This document shows positions 51,777 through 63,143 of a stretch of 64,000 bases of DNA, in pieces. This DNA comes from Streptococcus sp. CF8_St5-11 (GTDB lineage: Bacteria > Bacillota > Bacilli > Lactobacillales > Streptococcaceae), in NCBI RefSeq assembly GCF_024295625.1, contig NZ_JANCOJ010000004.1, forward strand, positions 1 through 64,000, written 5' to 3'. Made by a program: the position numbers and the translations under genes. The notes under the pieces are model-generated. The model did not search any database. It was not told where the DNA came from and saw nothing but the letters and a program-made list of their open reading frames with translations. How positions within the stretch are numbered: position 1 is the first letter of the stretch; each line of letters begins with the position of its first letter.

Positions 51777-51809
51777 AGATCTCTGAAACTAGTTTCAGAG
51801 ATCTTTTTG
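51777..51809. terminator. Perfect palindromic terminator
   Basis: AGATCTCTGAAACT (51777-51790) and AGTTTCAGAGATCT (51791-51804) pair throughout, with TTTT following on the plus strand. Confidence 0.9.
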
Positions 51810-51854
51810 TTTTGCCCTAAAATGTGAAACTATAATCCAATTGCACGATTAACA

Positions 51855-51883
51855 TTGTAAGCGCTTCAAAAATAGATTATAAT
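51855..51883 (+). promoter_or_regulatory. Promoter of the sialic-acid (nan) operon with cre-like site
   Basis: TTGTAA (51855-51860), 17 bases, TATAAT (51878-51883). TGTAAGCGCTTCAA (51856-51869), a cre-like site with two deviations at its right end, overlaps the -35. Confidence 0.75.
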
Positions 51884-51930
51884 CATTTTACAAGTACTCG
51901 AGTTGCCTTATTATCAAAGGAGAAGGAGTT

Positions 51931-52629
51931 ATGTCAAAGATTACAAAAGATGAACTGATTGAACAAATCAAAGATGGCATCATTGTTTCTTGTCAAGCCC
52001 TCCCTCATGAACCGCTCTATACAGAAGCAGGAGGAGTCATTCCTCTCTTGGTCAAAGCGGCTGAGCAGGGTGGAGCTGTCGGAATCCGAGCCAATAGTGT
52101 CCGGGATATCAAGGAAATCAAGGAAGTGACCAAGTTGCCGATCATTGGGATTATTAAACGCGATTACCCACCTGAAGAACCCTTTATCACGGCTACTATG
52201 AAAGAAGTCGATGAGTTGGCAGCTTTGGATATCGCGGTCATTGCGCTTGATTGTACTAAACGTCCGCGTCATGATGGGTTTTTGATTAGTGACTTTATCC
52301 ATCAAGTCAAAGAGAAATATCCAGACCAACTCTTGATGGCTGATATCTCTACTCTGGAAGAAGGATTGACAGCTGTCGAAGCGGGAGTGGACTTTGTCGG
52401 AACGACCCTTTCGGGCTATACGGACTACAGTCCAAAGGTTGATGGTCCAGATTTTGAACTGATCCATCGCCTCTGCCAAGCAGGAGTGGATGTCATCGCA
52501 GAAGGTAAGATCCACTATCCGGATCAGGCCAAGAAAATCCATGATCTCGGGGTTCGCGGCATCGTTGTAGGTGGTGCCATTACCCGACCAAAAGAGATTA
52601 CAGAGCGCTTCGTCGCAGCCTTAAAATGA
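51931..52629 (+). CDS. nanE: N-acetylmannosamine-6-phosphate 2-epimerase
   Basis: It converts ManNAc-6-P to GlcNAc-6-P in sialic-acid catabolism. The 232-residue TIM-barrel protein has [11 protein letters not shown] near the N-terminus, GIIKRDYP, the catalytic-region ALDCTKRPR and [10 protein letters not shown] with [11 protein letters not shown] at the end. AAGGAGAAGGAG stands before the ATG. It is the first gene of the nan/sat operon. Confidence 0.95.
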   Translation: MSKITKDELIEQIKDGIIVSCQALPHEPLYTEAGGVIPLLVKAAEQGGAVGIRANSVRDIKEIKEVTKLPIIGIIKRDYPPEEPFITATMKEVDELAALDIAVIALDCTKRPRHDGFLISDFIHQVKEKYPDQLLMADISTLEEGLTAVEAGVDFVGTTLSGYTDYSPKVDGPDFELIHRLCQAGVDVIAEGKIHYPDQAKKIHDLGVRGIVVGGAITRPKEITERFVAALK

Positions 52630-52704
52630 GTAAACAAAACAGTAGATTGAAGGAGGAGGAGACCGAATAGAGAGTAGTCGAATCTGAAACATGAACAAGA
52701 ATAG

Positions 52705-52746
52705 GCGTCCTCATTGAGGATAACCCCCTGTAAGAGTAATCTTACC
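52705..52746 (+). other. Two small hairpins in the nanE-satA gap
   Basis: GTCCTC-ATT-GAGGAT (52707-52721) and GTAAGA-GTAA-TCTTAC (52730-52745) sit just upstream of the satA ribosome site and have no T tract. They probably set mRNA stability or a processing point ahead of the highly expressed binding protein. Confidence 0.45.
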
Positions 52747-52750
52747 GTAA

Positions 52751-54085
<1,335 letters not shown>

Positions 54086-54133
54086 TCAGTCTATGAAGCA
54101 AATCTAAGTCTTTCATAGAAATGAGAATATGCA

Positions 54134-54190
54134 GGCCCCTTCGAATCCGTATCTCTCTATTTGGAATGGAACGAAGGGGTCTTCATTCTT
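54134..54190 (+). terminator. Strong intercistronic hairpin after satA
   Basis: GGCCCCTTCG (54134-54143) pairs with CGAAGGGGTC (54172-54181), with a partly paired loop and TTCATTCTTTC after it. A hairpin here commonly protects the binding-protein mRNA and cuts downstream permease transcription. Confidence 0.65.
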
Positions 54191-54267
54191 TCTGGATCTT
54201 CTTTTCTTAAGTCGGAAGATATGTTTAGAAAAGAAAATAGAAAAAGAACACTAGGAGGTGCCTTACT

Positions 54268-55155
54268 GTGAAGGTAAACAAAATCCGAATGAGGGAGACG
54301 CTCGTTTCCTACGCATTCCTAGCACCCATTTTAATCTTCTTTACGGTCTTTGTCCTAGCCCCCATGATCATGGGCTTTGTGACAAGTTTCTTCAACTATT
54401 CTATGACATCCTTTAAGTTTGTCGGTTTAGAAAATTATTCCCGCATGTTTGCGGATAAGGTCTTTGTGAAGTCCTTGATCAATACTGTCATCATCGTTAT
54501 CGGATCCGTTCCGATCGTAGTATTGTTCTCCTTGTTTGTGGCTTCTCAGACCTACCATCAAAATGCGATTGCGCGTTCCTTCTATCGTTTCGTCTTCTTC
54601 CTTCCAGTTGTTACAGGGAGTGTAGCGGTAACGGTTGTATGGAAATGGATCTATGATCCGCTATCAGGGATTTTGAACTTTGTATTGAAATCTGGACATG
54701 TCATCAACCAAAACATTTCTTGGTTGGGGGACAAGCACTGGGCTTTGATGGCCATCATTATCATCTTGTTGACCACCTCTGTTGGTCAACCAATCATCCT
54801 CTACATCGCTGCTATGGGAAATATTGATAATTCCCTCGTAGAAGCCGCGCGTGTGGATGGTGCGACAGAATTTCAAGTTTTCTGGAAGATCAAATGGCCA
54901 AGCTTGTTGCCAACAACTTTGTACATTGCCATCATTACGACCATTAACTCTTTCCAATGTTTCGCCTTGATCCAATTGTTGACATCCGGTGGTCCTAACT
55001 ACTCAACGAGTACCCTTATGTACTACCTCTATGAAAAAGCCTTTAAACTCTCTGAATACGGTTATGCCAACACCATGGGTGTCTTCCTTGCGGTGATGAT
55101 TGCCATTATCAGTTTTGCGCAATTCAAGATCCTCGGAAACGACGTAGAATACTAA
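54268..55155 (+). CDS. satB: Sialic-acid ABC transporter permease
   Basis: A 295-residue inner-membrane permease of the MalF type with six membrane helices. The conserved cytoplasmic EAA loop is EAARVDGATEFQVFWKIKWP. GTG start at 54268, with AGGAGG 10-15 bases before it. No ATPase gene is in the operon; streptococci use a shared ATPase (MsmK) for such transporters. Confidence 0.9.
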   Translation: MKVNKIRMRETLVSYAFLAPILIFFTVFVLAPMIMGFVTSFFNYSMTSFKFVGLENYSRMFADKVFVKSLINTVIIVIGSVPIVVLFSLFVASQTYHQNAIARSFYRFVFFLPVVTGSVAVTVVWKWIYDPLSGILNFVLKSGHVINQNISWLGDKHWALMAIIIILLTTSVGQPIILYIAAMGNIDNSLVEAARVDGATEFQVFWKIKWPSLLPTTLYIAIITTINSFQCFALIQLLTSGGPNYSTSTLMYYLYEKAFKLSEYGYANTMGVFLAVMIAIISFAQFKILGNDVEY

Positions 55156-55170
55156 AGAAAGGAGCCTCAG

Positions 55171-56010
55171 ATGAAACCAACACAAAAGAAACCCATCACT
55201 GCCTTTACAGTGATTTCAACGATCATTTTGCTCCTTTTGACTGTCTTGTTCATTTTCCCATTTTATTGGATTTTGACAGGGGCCTTTAAGTCTCAGCCAG
55301 ATACCATTATGATCCCACCTCAATGGTGGCCAAAGACACCAACCATGGAAAACTTCCAACAGTTGATGGTACAAAACCCAGCCCTACAATGGTTGTGGAA
55401 TAGTGTCTTCATCTCCCTTGCAACCATGCTTTTGGTGTGTATGACCTCTTCCTTGGCAGGATATGTCTTGGCTAAGAAACGCTTCTATGGGCAACGAATT
55501 CTCTTTGCCGTCTTCATTGCAGCCATGGCCCTTCCAAAACAAGTTGTCTTAGTTCCATTGGTACGGATTATTAACTTTATGGGGATTCATGATACCCTTG
55601 CAGCGGTTATTCTACCATTGGTTGGATGGCCATTCGGGGTCTTCTTGATGAAGCAATTTAGTGAAAACATCCCAACAGAACTCTTAGAATCTGCTAAGAT
55701 CGATGGTTGTGGAGAGTTGCGGACTTTCTGGAGCGTTGCCTTCCCAATTGTCAAGCCGGGATTTGCAGCCCTTGCCATCTTTACCTTTATCAACACCTGG
55801 AACGACTACTTTATGCAATTGGTAATGCTGACCTCTCGTCAAAACTTGACTATTTCACTAGGGGTAGCAACCATGCAGGCTGAAATGGCCACCAACTATG
55901 GCTTGATCATGGCTGGGGCAGCCCTAGCTGCAGTGCCAATCGTTACGGTCTTCCTCGTGTTCCAAAAATCCTTTACACAAGGGATTACCATGGGAGCGGT
56001 CAAAGGATAA
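55171..56010 (+). CDS. satC: Sialic-acid ABC transporter permease
   Basis: A 279-residue MalG-type permease with six membrane helices and EAA loop ESAKIDGCGELRTFWSVAFP. GAAAGGAG precedes the ATG, 15 bases after satB. It forms the transmembrane channel with SatB. Confidence 0.9.
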   Translation: MKPTQKKPITAFTVISTIILLLLTVLFIFPFYWILTGAFKSQPDTIMIPPQWWPKTPTMENFQQLMVQNPALQWLWNSVFISLATMLLVCMTSSLAGYVLAKKRFYGQRILFAVFIAAMALPKQVVLVPLVRIINFMGIHDTLAAVILPLVGWPFGVFLMKQFSENIPTELLESAKIDGCGELRTFWSVAFPIVKPGFAALAIFTFINTWNDYFMQLVMLTSRQNLTISLGVATMQAEMATNYGLIMAGAALAAVPIVTVFLVFQKSFTQGITMGAVKG

Positions 56011-56084
56011 GTCCTCTGCTTGGACAAACGATAGTTGTGTACAGATCGGTTTTCTAGGCTGAGAAGTATCGAAAGGATGAGAAT

Positions 56085-56537
56085 ATGATATTTGATGATT
56101 TAAAAAACATCACCTTTTACAAAGGAATCCACCCCAATCTAGATCAGGCCATTGACTTTCTCTATGAGCATCGGAAGGATTCTTTTGAATTGGGGAGATA
56201 CGATATTGATGGGGATAAGGTCTTTCTCGTCGTTCAAGAAAATACCCTCAACAAAGCAGAAAATGATCGCTTTGAACACCACAAAAGATATGCCGATTTG
56301 CATTTATTGGTAGAAGGGCATGAGTTTTCGAGTTATGGATTTCGTGTGACAGGTGAGGCTATCGCATTTGATGAAGTATCGGACATCGGTTTTGTCCATT
56401 GCCAGGAGTCTTATCCGCTTCATCTAGGCTATCATAATTTTGCGATTTTCTTTCCAGGGGAGCCTCACCAACCCAATGGCTATGCAGGGCAAGAAGATAT
56501 CGTGAAAAAATATCTATTTAAAATTGCGATCGATTGA
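56085..56537 (+). CDS. YhcH/YjgK/YiaL-family protein
   Basis: A 150-residue cupin-like protein. It has the family's ENDRFEHHKRYADLHLLVEGHE and FFPGEPHQPNG, with metal-binding His/Glu residues. Members sit in sialic-acid operons and are suggested to act on sialic-acid forms (E. coli NanQ opens or epimerises an anhydro or anomeric form). That function here is inference from family and position. Confidence 0.88.
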   Translation: MIFDDLKNITFYKGIHPNLDQAIDFLYEHRKDSFELGRYDIDGDKVFLVVQENTLNKAENDRFEHHKRYADLHLLVEGHEFSSYGFRVTGEAIAFDEVSDIGFVHCQESYPLHLGYHNFAIFFPGEPHQPNGYAGQEDIVKKYLFKIAID

Positions 56538-56558
56538 TCACGTTAGAAAGGAGTGCCT

Positions 56559-57206
56559 ATGTCATCTAAGGGGGCAGGATTGATCAAAACCGTTTTTAAC
56601 ACGGACAATGTAGTGATGCGTATCAGTGAGAAGATCCTCGACTTGGTAACTGTTAATCTTTTATTTGTGCTAAGTTGTTTACCAGTTCTCACGATTGGAA
56701 TTGCGAAAATTAGTTTGTATCAGACCTTATTTGCCATTAAGCACCAGCGTCGTGTTCCGGTGATTCGTAGTTATGCGAAGGCTTTTCGGGACAATTGGAA
56801 AATAGGCTTGCAACTAGGAAGTTTAGAACTGATTGTTGCAGGTATTTGTCTCTTTGATTTATTCTTATTTTGGGGGCAAACTTCCCTAGCTTTCCAAGCT
56901 TTGAAAACCATTTGTTTAGGCCTCTTTCTCTTTCTTGTGTTGATCTTATTGGCTGCTTATCCTATTGCGGCCCGCTACCAATTGGATTGGAAAGAGTGTT
57001 TGCAAAAAGCCATGATTGTGACAGGCTTACATTTTCCTTGGTTCTTCGTCATGGGAAGTGCTCTCTTACTTCTATGTATGGCTCTTGCAAGCTCGGTTTT
57101 AGCTTTCCTATTGGGACTCATGATCTTTTTCTTGTTCGGCTTTTCAAGCTTGGTTTTTGCACAAGTTGGATTAATGGAAAAGATTTTTGCCCAGTACCAA
57201 GAATAA
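56559..57206 (+). CDS. DUF624-family membrane protein
   Basis: A 215-residue integral membrane protein with about five helices and the DUF624 start (LVTVNLLFVLSCLPVLTIG). Such proteins accompany sugar ABC transporters in Firmicutes, role unknown. ATG 56559 with AAAGGAG six bases upstream is preferred over an in-frame start six bases earlier. Confidence 0.87.
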   Translation: MSSKGAGLIKTVFNTDNVVMRISEKILDLVTVNLLFVLSCLPVLTIGIAKISLYQTLFAIKHQRRVPVIRSYAKAFRDNWKIGLQLGSLELIVAGICLFDLFLFWGQTSLAFQALKTICLGLFLFLVLILLAAYPIAARYQLDWKECLQKAMIVTGLHFPWFFVMGSALLLLCMALASSVLAFLLGLMIFFLFGFSSLVFAQVGLMEKIFAQYQE

Positions 57207-57237
57207 AATGAATTTATTAGTGACAAAAGGAGAAAAA

Positions 57238-58155
57238 ATGTCAGATTTAAAAAAATATGAAGGAGTCATCCCCGCTTTTTACGCCTGCTATGATGACCAA
57301 GGAGAAATTAGCCCGGAGCGGGTACGTGCGCTGGTAGAATATTTTATCGCGAAAGGTGTGCAGGGCTTGTATGTCAACGGATCCTCTGGCGAATGTATTT
57401 ACCAGAGCGTGGCCGATCGCAAGCTGATTCTAGAAGAAGTGATGGCGGTAGCTAAAGGGAAATTGACCATCATTGCTCACGTAGCCTGCAACAACACCAA
57501 GGATAGCGTGGAATTGGCACGACATGCAGAAGAACTAGGAGTGGATGCCATTGCGGCCATTCCGCCGATCTATTTCCGCTTACCAGAATACAGTGTGGCC
57601 CACTACTGGAATGAAATCAGTGCAGCCGCACCCAATACAGACTTTGTCATCTACAATATCCCGCAATTGGCTGGGGTTGCTTTGACACCGAGCCTTTACA
57701 AGGAAATGTTGAAAAACCCACGGGTGATTGGGGTCAAGAATTCTTCGATGCCTGTTCAGGACATTCAAACCTTTGCTTCTTTAGGAGGCGACGACCACAT
57801 CGTCTTTAATGGTCCGGATGAACAATTCTTAGGTGGCCGTCTCATGGGAGCGCATGCTGGGATCGGTGGCACCTATGGTGCGATGCCAGAGCTCTTCTTG
57901 AAGCTCAATCAGCTGATTGCTGAGAAAGACTTAGAGACTGCGCGTGCCTTGCAGTTTGCCATCAATGACATTATCGGAGTCTTGACGTCTGCTCATGGAA
58001 ATATGTATGCGGTCATCAAAGCGGTTTTGCGCATCAATGAAGGTTTGGACTTGGGATCTGTTCGCTCCCCTTTGACGCCAGTAGTAGAAGCGGATCAAGA
58101 AGTGATTCAACGTGCTGCTCAACTCATTCAGGACACAAAAGACAGATTCCTTTGA
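57238..58155 (+). CDS. nanA: N-acetylneuraminate lyase
   Basis: It cleaves sialic acid to ManNAc and pyruvate through a lysine Schiff base. The 305-residue DHDPS-fold protein has VNGSSGECIYQS, the YNIPQLAG tyrosine region and the Schiff-base Lys in VIGVKNSSMP. Start ATG 57238 with AAAAGGAG; a start 51 bases upstream lies within the preceding gene. The symbol nanA here means the lyase, not the pneumococcal sialidase of the same name. Confidence 0.93.
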   Translation: MSDLKKYEGVIPAFYACYDDQGEISPERVRALVEYFIAKGVQGLYVNGSSGECIYQSVADRKLILEEVMAVAKGKLTIIAHVACNNTKDSVELARHAEELGVDAIAAIPPIYFRLPEYSVAHYWNEISAAAPNTDFVIYNIPQLAGVALTPSLYKEMLKNPRVIGVKNSSMPVQDIQTFASLGGDDHIVFNGPDEQFLGGRLMGAHAGIGGTYGAMPELFLKLNQLIAEKDLETARALQFAINDIIGVLTSAHGNMYAVIKAVLRINEGLDLGSVRSPLTPVVEADQEVIQRAAQLIQDTKDRFL

Positions 58156-58170
58156 TCAAAGGAGGTCTAG

Positions 58171-59058
58171 ATGAATCCATATGTTGTAATTGATATCGGA
58201 GGGACCAGTATCAAGTATGGTCTAGCCGATGCAAAAGGGCAACTCCTAGAGACCCATGAAATGCCAACGGAGGCCCAAAAAGGAGGACCTCATATACTTA
58301 AAACAACAAAGGAAATAGTAGCCCGTTATTTGAAGAAGCATGCCTTGGCAGGGGTTGCGATTTCTTCGGCCGGGATGGTGGATCCTGATAAGGGAGAAAT
58401 CTTTTATGCTGGGCCACAAATTCCCAACTATGCTGGAACTCAGTTCAAAAAGGAAATCGAAGAGACTTTTCAGATCCCTTGCGAGATTGAAAATGATGTT
58501 AACTGTGCCGGTCTTGCAGAAGTCACAACAGGTCATGCAAAAGGCTCGAACAATGCTGTTTGCTTGACGATTGGAACAGGGATCGGTGGTTGTCTCTTGC
58601 TTGGTGGTCAGGTTTTTCATGGCTTTAGCAATTCAGCCTGTGAGGTTGGCTATCTTCATTTGCCAGACGGTGCCTTTCAGGATCTGGCTTCAACGACGGC
58701 TTTAGTCGAGTATGTGGCAGAACATCATGGTGATCCTGTGGAACAGTGGAATGGTCGCCGAATCTTCAAGCAGGCAACTGAAGGAGATAAAATCTGTATG
58801 GCTGGAATTGATCGGATGGTGACCTATCTTGGAAAAGGACTGGCCAATATCGTTTATGTGGTCAATCCGGAAGTCATCGTTCTTGGAGGGGGAATTATGG
58901 CTCAGGAAGCGATCCTGAAACCTAAAATCTATCAAGCTCTGTGTGCGGAACTGGTTCCTAGCCTAGCAGATAAGATCCGTTTAGAATTTGCTCACCATCA
59001 AAATGCTGCGGGTATGCTGGGGGCCTACTACCACTTTAGACAAAAACATGAAACATAA
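58171..59058 (+). CDS. nanK: ROK-family sugar kinase, probably N-acetylmannosamine kinase
   Basis: A 295-residue ROK kinase. It has the phosphate motif VIDIGGTSIKYGLAD, the ENDVNCAGLAE catalytic region and LTIGTGIGGCLLLGG. The ROK zinc motif (CxCGxxGC) is absent; the place is taken by SNSACEVGYLHLPDG. Position in the operon supports ManNAc phosphorylation, the step between NanA and NanE. Confidence 0.88.
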   Translation: MNPYVVIDIGGTSIKYGLADAKGQLLETHEMPTEAQKGGPHILKTTKEIVARYLKKHALAGVAISSAGMVDPDKGEIFYAGPQIPNYAGTQFKKEIEETFQIPCEIENDVNCAGLAEVTTGHAKGSNNAVCLTIGTGIGGCLLLGGQVFHGFSNSACEVGYLHLPDGAFQDLASTTALVEYVAEHHGDPVEQWNGRRIFKQATEGDKICMAGIDRMVTYLGKGLANIVYVVNPEVIVLGGGIMAQEAILKPKIYQALCAELVPSLADKIRLEFAHHQNAAGMLGAYYHFRQKHET

Positions 59059-59140
59059 AACAAGTCGCACTGACGACTTGTTTTTGCTTCATCACAAAAA
59101 GCATGAAAGACGAAGAAAACCTGATCTTTCATGCTTTTTA
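59056..59140. terminator. Two terminators between nanK and rpiR
   Basis: ACAAGTCG-CACTGA-CGACTTGT with TTTT after it serves nanK (about 59060-59084). AAAAAGCATGAAAGA/TCTTTCATGCTTTTT (59096-59140) is symmetrical in A/T and serves both convergent genes. Confidence 0.85.
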
Positions 59141-59155
59141 AATAGGGAGACTATA

Positions 59156-59995
59156 TTATGATTTTCGAGAACGTTGACTAGAGAGCTTTTTGTTTTCCCA
59201 GTAGCTATTAAAGACAATTTCCTTTTGTTCTCGGCTTTTATTAAGGAAATGGGCATAGATTAAATCGACCACGATGAGGAGTGGTAAAATCGCAGAGATA
59301 CGATCGATATAGGTACTACTAGGAAGGGGTGCGGCTGGTAACACTTCTGTGAATCCTTGATGGATAGCAGCGGGGTTAGCGGTCACAAGAACCGTTTTAG
59401 CCCCTTTTTCTTTCGCATTCAGAAGACTGTCTGTAATGGAGTTTGTGCCTCCTGACAATGAGAAGCCGATGACTAAACAAGAGGAATCGAGAATACTGGT
59501 CGTCCAAGCAAAGCCGTCTTGATCAGTCAGGGCTTCACAAACAACGCCTAGTCGCATAAAGCGCAATTTCATTTCTCGAGCGACTAAACCGGAACTACCA
59601 ATCCCGAAGAAATAGACTCGGTCCGCTTGATTGATCAGTTCAGCTACCCGATCCAATTGGGAATCTTTTACCAGACTTTCAGTGACGTTGCTGATATGGT
59701 GGTAGCGTTGCAAGACGCTGAGAGTGAGTTCGTCATGTTCTTGCACTTGTTTTTGATTCTTTGTTTCCTCATTAAAATGATAGACAAACTCCCGATAGCC
59801 GGAAAAGCCACATTTTTGAGAGAAACGTGTTAAAGCTGCCTTTGAGACGTGGAGTAACTCCGTTACACGAGAAGAGGACAGGGAGTGCTGTCGTGCTTCT
59901 GACGATAAAAAATATTGGGCAATGTCGCGTTCCATATCCGTTAACTCAGCTTCATGCCTGGCGATAATGGCGCGTAAATCTTGATCTTGTTTCAC
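59156..59995 (-). CDS. RpiR-family transcriptional regulator of the nan operon
   Basis: A 279-residue regulator. The N-terminal HTH_6 domain (about 1-77, SSSRVTELLHVSKAALTRFSQKCGF) is followed by a C-terminal SIS sugar-phosphate domain (about 105-240, FFGIGSSGLVAREMKLR). RpiR proteins at nan loci sense ManNAc-6-P or GlcNAc-6-P. The GTG start has AAGGAGG upstream. It converges on nanK, as in other streptococcal nan loci. Confidence 0.88.
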   Translation of the reverse strand: MKQDQDLRAIIARHEAELTDMERDIAQYFLSSEARQHSLSSSRVTELLHVSKAALTRFSQKCGFSGYREFVYHFNEETKNQKQVQEHDELTLSVLQRYHHISNVTESLVKDSQLDRVAELINQADRVYFFGIGSSGLVAREMKLRFMRLGVVCEALTDQDGFAWTTSILDSSCLVIGFSLSGGTNSITDSLLNAKEKGAKTVLVTANPAAIHQGFTEVLPAAPLPSSTYIDRISAILPLLIVVDLIYAHFLNKSREQKEIVFNSYWENKKLSSQRSRKS

Positions 59996-60204
59996 AGCAA
60001 TCCTCCTTTCTCACGAGATGAAATAACAGGATGCTCCTATAATATATTACACATTATAACATGGGTAACCGCTTTATTCAAGTAAAAGAAATCAAGAAAT
60101 ATTGAAACTAGGAACAGGATATGGGAAAAGAAGAGAACGCTACCAATCCTGGCAGTAGTGGCTTGTTGGTTGTCCGCAATTTTCTGAAAATTTCCGGTTG
60201 GGTC

Positions 60205-60233
60205 TGAACAAACGATATGAATTGTGGTATAAT
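60205..60233 (+). promoter_or_regulatory. Promoter of the V-ATPase operon
   Basis: An extended -10, TG-G-TATAAT (hexamer 60228-60233), with a moderate TGAACA (60205-60210) 17 bases upstream. The remaining 59996-60200 stretch should hold the rpiR promoter (TATAAT on the minus strand near 60052-60057); I see no other gene in it. Confidence 0.65.
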
Positions 60234-60288
60234 TTAAGATAATTGTACTGTTGTTGGAAGAACAATGGTTGAATAAGGAGGTGTGACG

Positions 60289-60612
60289 ATGTCGAATGCA
60301 ACACTCGAGATGATGCAAGAGATCGAGCAAGCTGCTCAGGGCGTGATCGTAGGTTATGAAGCTCAAGTTGAACAAATCCGAACGGATTCGCGCGATCGCC
60401 TTGCAACAGTGGCACAGCATTACGATGAGGAAACCAAGCAATTGGTCACAGAGGCAGAAAAAAACGCCCAGGAAAGACTCGTCCGTTTAACGAAAGATCT
60501 GGAAGAAACGGTTGTGCGCAATGATGCCAGGGTACAAGAGGCGATGACCGATAAACGAGTTGGGCTAGTTGAAGCCATTGTAGAAAAGGTGGTAGCAAGC
60601 TATGGCCGTTAG
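60289..60612 (+). CDS. ntpF: V-type ATPase subunit G/H-like (NtpF) stalk protein
   Basis: A 107-residue, almost entirely coiled-coil protein that matches the peripheral-stalk subunit preceding ntpI in Gram-positive ntp operons; it pairs with subunit E. ATG 60289 with AAGGAGGT six bases upstream; a GTG six bases earlier overlaps the ribosome site. Its end overlaps ntpI by 11 bases. The letter name differs between annotation schemes. Confidence 0.8.
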   Translation: MSNATLEMMQEIEQAAQGVIVGYEAQVEQIRTDSRDRLATVAQHYDEETKQLVTEAEKNAQERLVRLTKDLEETVVRNDARVQEAMTDKRVGLVEAIVEKVVASYGR

Positions 60613-62563
60613 TCAGATGCAAAAACTGTCCCTCATCTTGCCCAAAGATGACTTGGACAGTCTCCTACTAGCGCTACAGTCTGAGGCAAAAATTCAGATT
60701 TATGACCTCAGTGAACAGGAAGAATGGCAGGCTGCCTTTGAGGCAAATACCTTGTCTCAACCCGTAACAGAGGACAATCGTCAAGCCTTGGTAGAGCTGC
60801 AAAAACGTCAAGAACAAGTTGAAAAAATGATTCAGACTCTGGAGCCCTACATGCCAGAGAAGAAGGCTCTGCAAGCTCTAAAGGAAGAACCCTTAAGCTT
60901 GTCTTTTGATGACTTGCAGGCCCACGGGATGATTCGAGATGAGGCTCTTCTATTGACCAAGTTGAAACGCCAATTGCGCGTGTTAGACAAGGCTCGCCAG
61001 AAGATTGCGGATGCAAAGGGAGAGATAGAGCGCTTAGAAAAATGGCGACCGTTAGAGGTGACGCCAGCTGCCCTCGCTACTTTTCACTATGTGCATGGCT
61101 TGATCGGGACCATTCCCAATAGTGATACAGACGCTGTTCGTTCTTCCTTAAAAGCTCATCCAGAGCTGGAGTTAGAAGAAGTCTTTACGTCTGAAACCGA
61201 ACACGGTTATGTCATCTTGTATCGCTCGGGAGATCGTGTAGCTGTTCAGGAGCTTCTGGAAGACCATGGGTTCAAAGAATTGGACTATGAAGAAGAGCAG
61301 GTCCCGGCCGCCTACTTGGATCGCCTAGAAGGGGAAATCAAAGAGCAAGAAGCTGTAGTTGCAGCAACCCTAGCCGAGTTGCAAAACTCCCAGAAGGAGT
61401 TGGACCAGCTTAAGTATCAGATGGATTACTTGCTGAGTTCGGGAGCTCGTGAGGAAGCCAAGTCGCTTCTTGCCAGCACGCAAAGCTTGGTAGCCCTAGA
61501 GGGTTGGATTGAAACCTCCCAAGTGGCCTCATTGCGAGACTTCTTGCAAGAAGGTTTTGGTTCTCGGGTCTTACTAGAGACGCGCGATGTGACGGAAAAA
61601 GATTGGGATGACGTTCCGATCCAGTTGCGAAATAATGCCTTGGTAGAGCCTTTTGAATTAGTCACAGAGATGTACGCCCTGCCTAAGTATTACGAGAAAG
61701 ATCCGACACCGATCGTTTCTCTCTTCTACTTTGTTTTCTTTGGCATGATGGTCGCAGATATCGGTTATGGACTGTTGCTAACGGTAGCGACAGGCTTTGC
61801 CCTTAAAGCCTTCAAGCTCAAGCCTAGTACAGCCAAGAACCTTCGTTTCTTCAGTCTTCTCGGAATTTCAGTTGCCCTTTGGGGTGTGGTCTATGGCTCT
61901 TTCTTTGGATTTGAGATGCCTTTTGCCCTGATCAGTACGACCAGTAACGCCATGACCATCCTGATCCTCTCAGTGGTCTTTGGTTTTGTCACTGTCTTAG
62001 TGGGCCTCTTCCTAGGGGGAATGAAAAATGTTCGCCTCAAAGACTACACGGAAGCCTATAATGCGGGCTTTGCTTGGGTCTTGATCCTACTTGGTTTAAT
62101 GCTTCTAGCTGTAGGCAATATCTTGCCAGGAATGAGCATTTTAGTCCCGATTGGCAAGTGGTTAGCTATTTTGAATGCCATTGGGATCTTGATTGTTTCC
62201 ATTGTCAGTGCCAAGAAGCTGTCCGGCCTAGCCTCTGGTCTCTTTAACCTCTACAATGTTAGTGGCTATGTCGGAGACTTGGTCAGCTTCACCCGTTTGA
62301 TGGCCTTGGGCTTGTCTGGAGCGAGTATCGGTTCGGCCTTCAACCTTATTGTCAATCTCTTTCCATCGCTTGGACGGTTTACGGTAGGGCTTGTGCTCTT
62401 TATCGTCCTACATGCCATTAATATGTTCCTGTCCTTCTTGTCAGGATATGTGCATGGAGCCCGTTTGATCTTTGTGGAGTTCTTCGGTAAGTTCTACGAA
62501 GGAGGAGGCAAGCCATTTCGTCCTCTCAAACCTTCTGAACGCTACATTAAAACAAAAAAATAA
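60602..62563 (+). CDS. ntpI: V-type ATPase subunit I (a-subunit)
   Basis: A 653-residue ion-channel stator. The N-terminal cytoplasmic half has coiled-coil arms (about 1-320). The C-terminal half has seven or eight membrane helices, including GMMVADIGYGL and the ion-pathway helix around SFTRLMALGLSGASIGSAFNL, with the essential Arg. Translation is coupled to the preceding gene. Confidence 0.95.
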   Translation: MAVSQMQKLSLILPKDDLDSLLLALQSEAKIQIYDLSEQEEWQAAFEANTLSQPVTEDNRQALVELQKRQEQVEKMIQTLEPYMPEKKALQALKEEPLSLSFDDLQAHGMIRDEALLLTKLKRQLRVLDKARQKIADAKGEIERLEKWRPLEVTPAALATFHYVHGLIGTIPNSDTDAVRSSLKAHPELELEEVFTSETEHGYVILYRSGDRVAVQELLEDHGFKELDYEEEQVPAAYLDRLEGEIKEQEAVVAATLAELQNSQKELDQLKYQMDYLLSSGAREEAKSLLASTQSLVALEGWIETSQVASLRDFLQEGFGSRVLLETRDVTEKDWDDVPIQLRNNALVEPFELVTEMYALPKYYEKDPTPIVSLFYFVFFGMMVADIGYGLLLTVATGFALKAFKLKPSTAKNLRFFSLLGISVALWGVVYGSFFGFEMPFALISTTSNAMTILILSVVFGFVTVLVGLFLGGMKNVRLKDYTEAYNAGFAWVLILLGLMLLAVGNILPGMSILVPIGKWLAILNAIGILIVSIVSAKKLSGLASGLFNLYNVSGYVGDLVSFTRLMALGLSGASIGSAFNLIVNLFPSLGRFTVGLVLFIVLHAINMFLSFLSGYVHGARLIFVEFFGKFYEGGGKPFRPLKPSERYIKTKK

Positions 62564-63073
<510 letters not shown>

Positions 63074-63143
63074 GAGCTAGCTTTGATGGATTCGCCTTAC
63101 GAGGCGAAAAACACAAGACGCATGCAATAGGAGAAAAAACGAT

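Noticed and set aside
60062..60080. cre-like site (GGGTAACCGCTTTA) near rpiR
   Set aside because: Three mismatches to the consensus in either orientation and poorly placed relative to any promoter.
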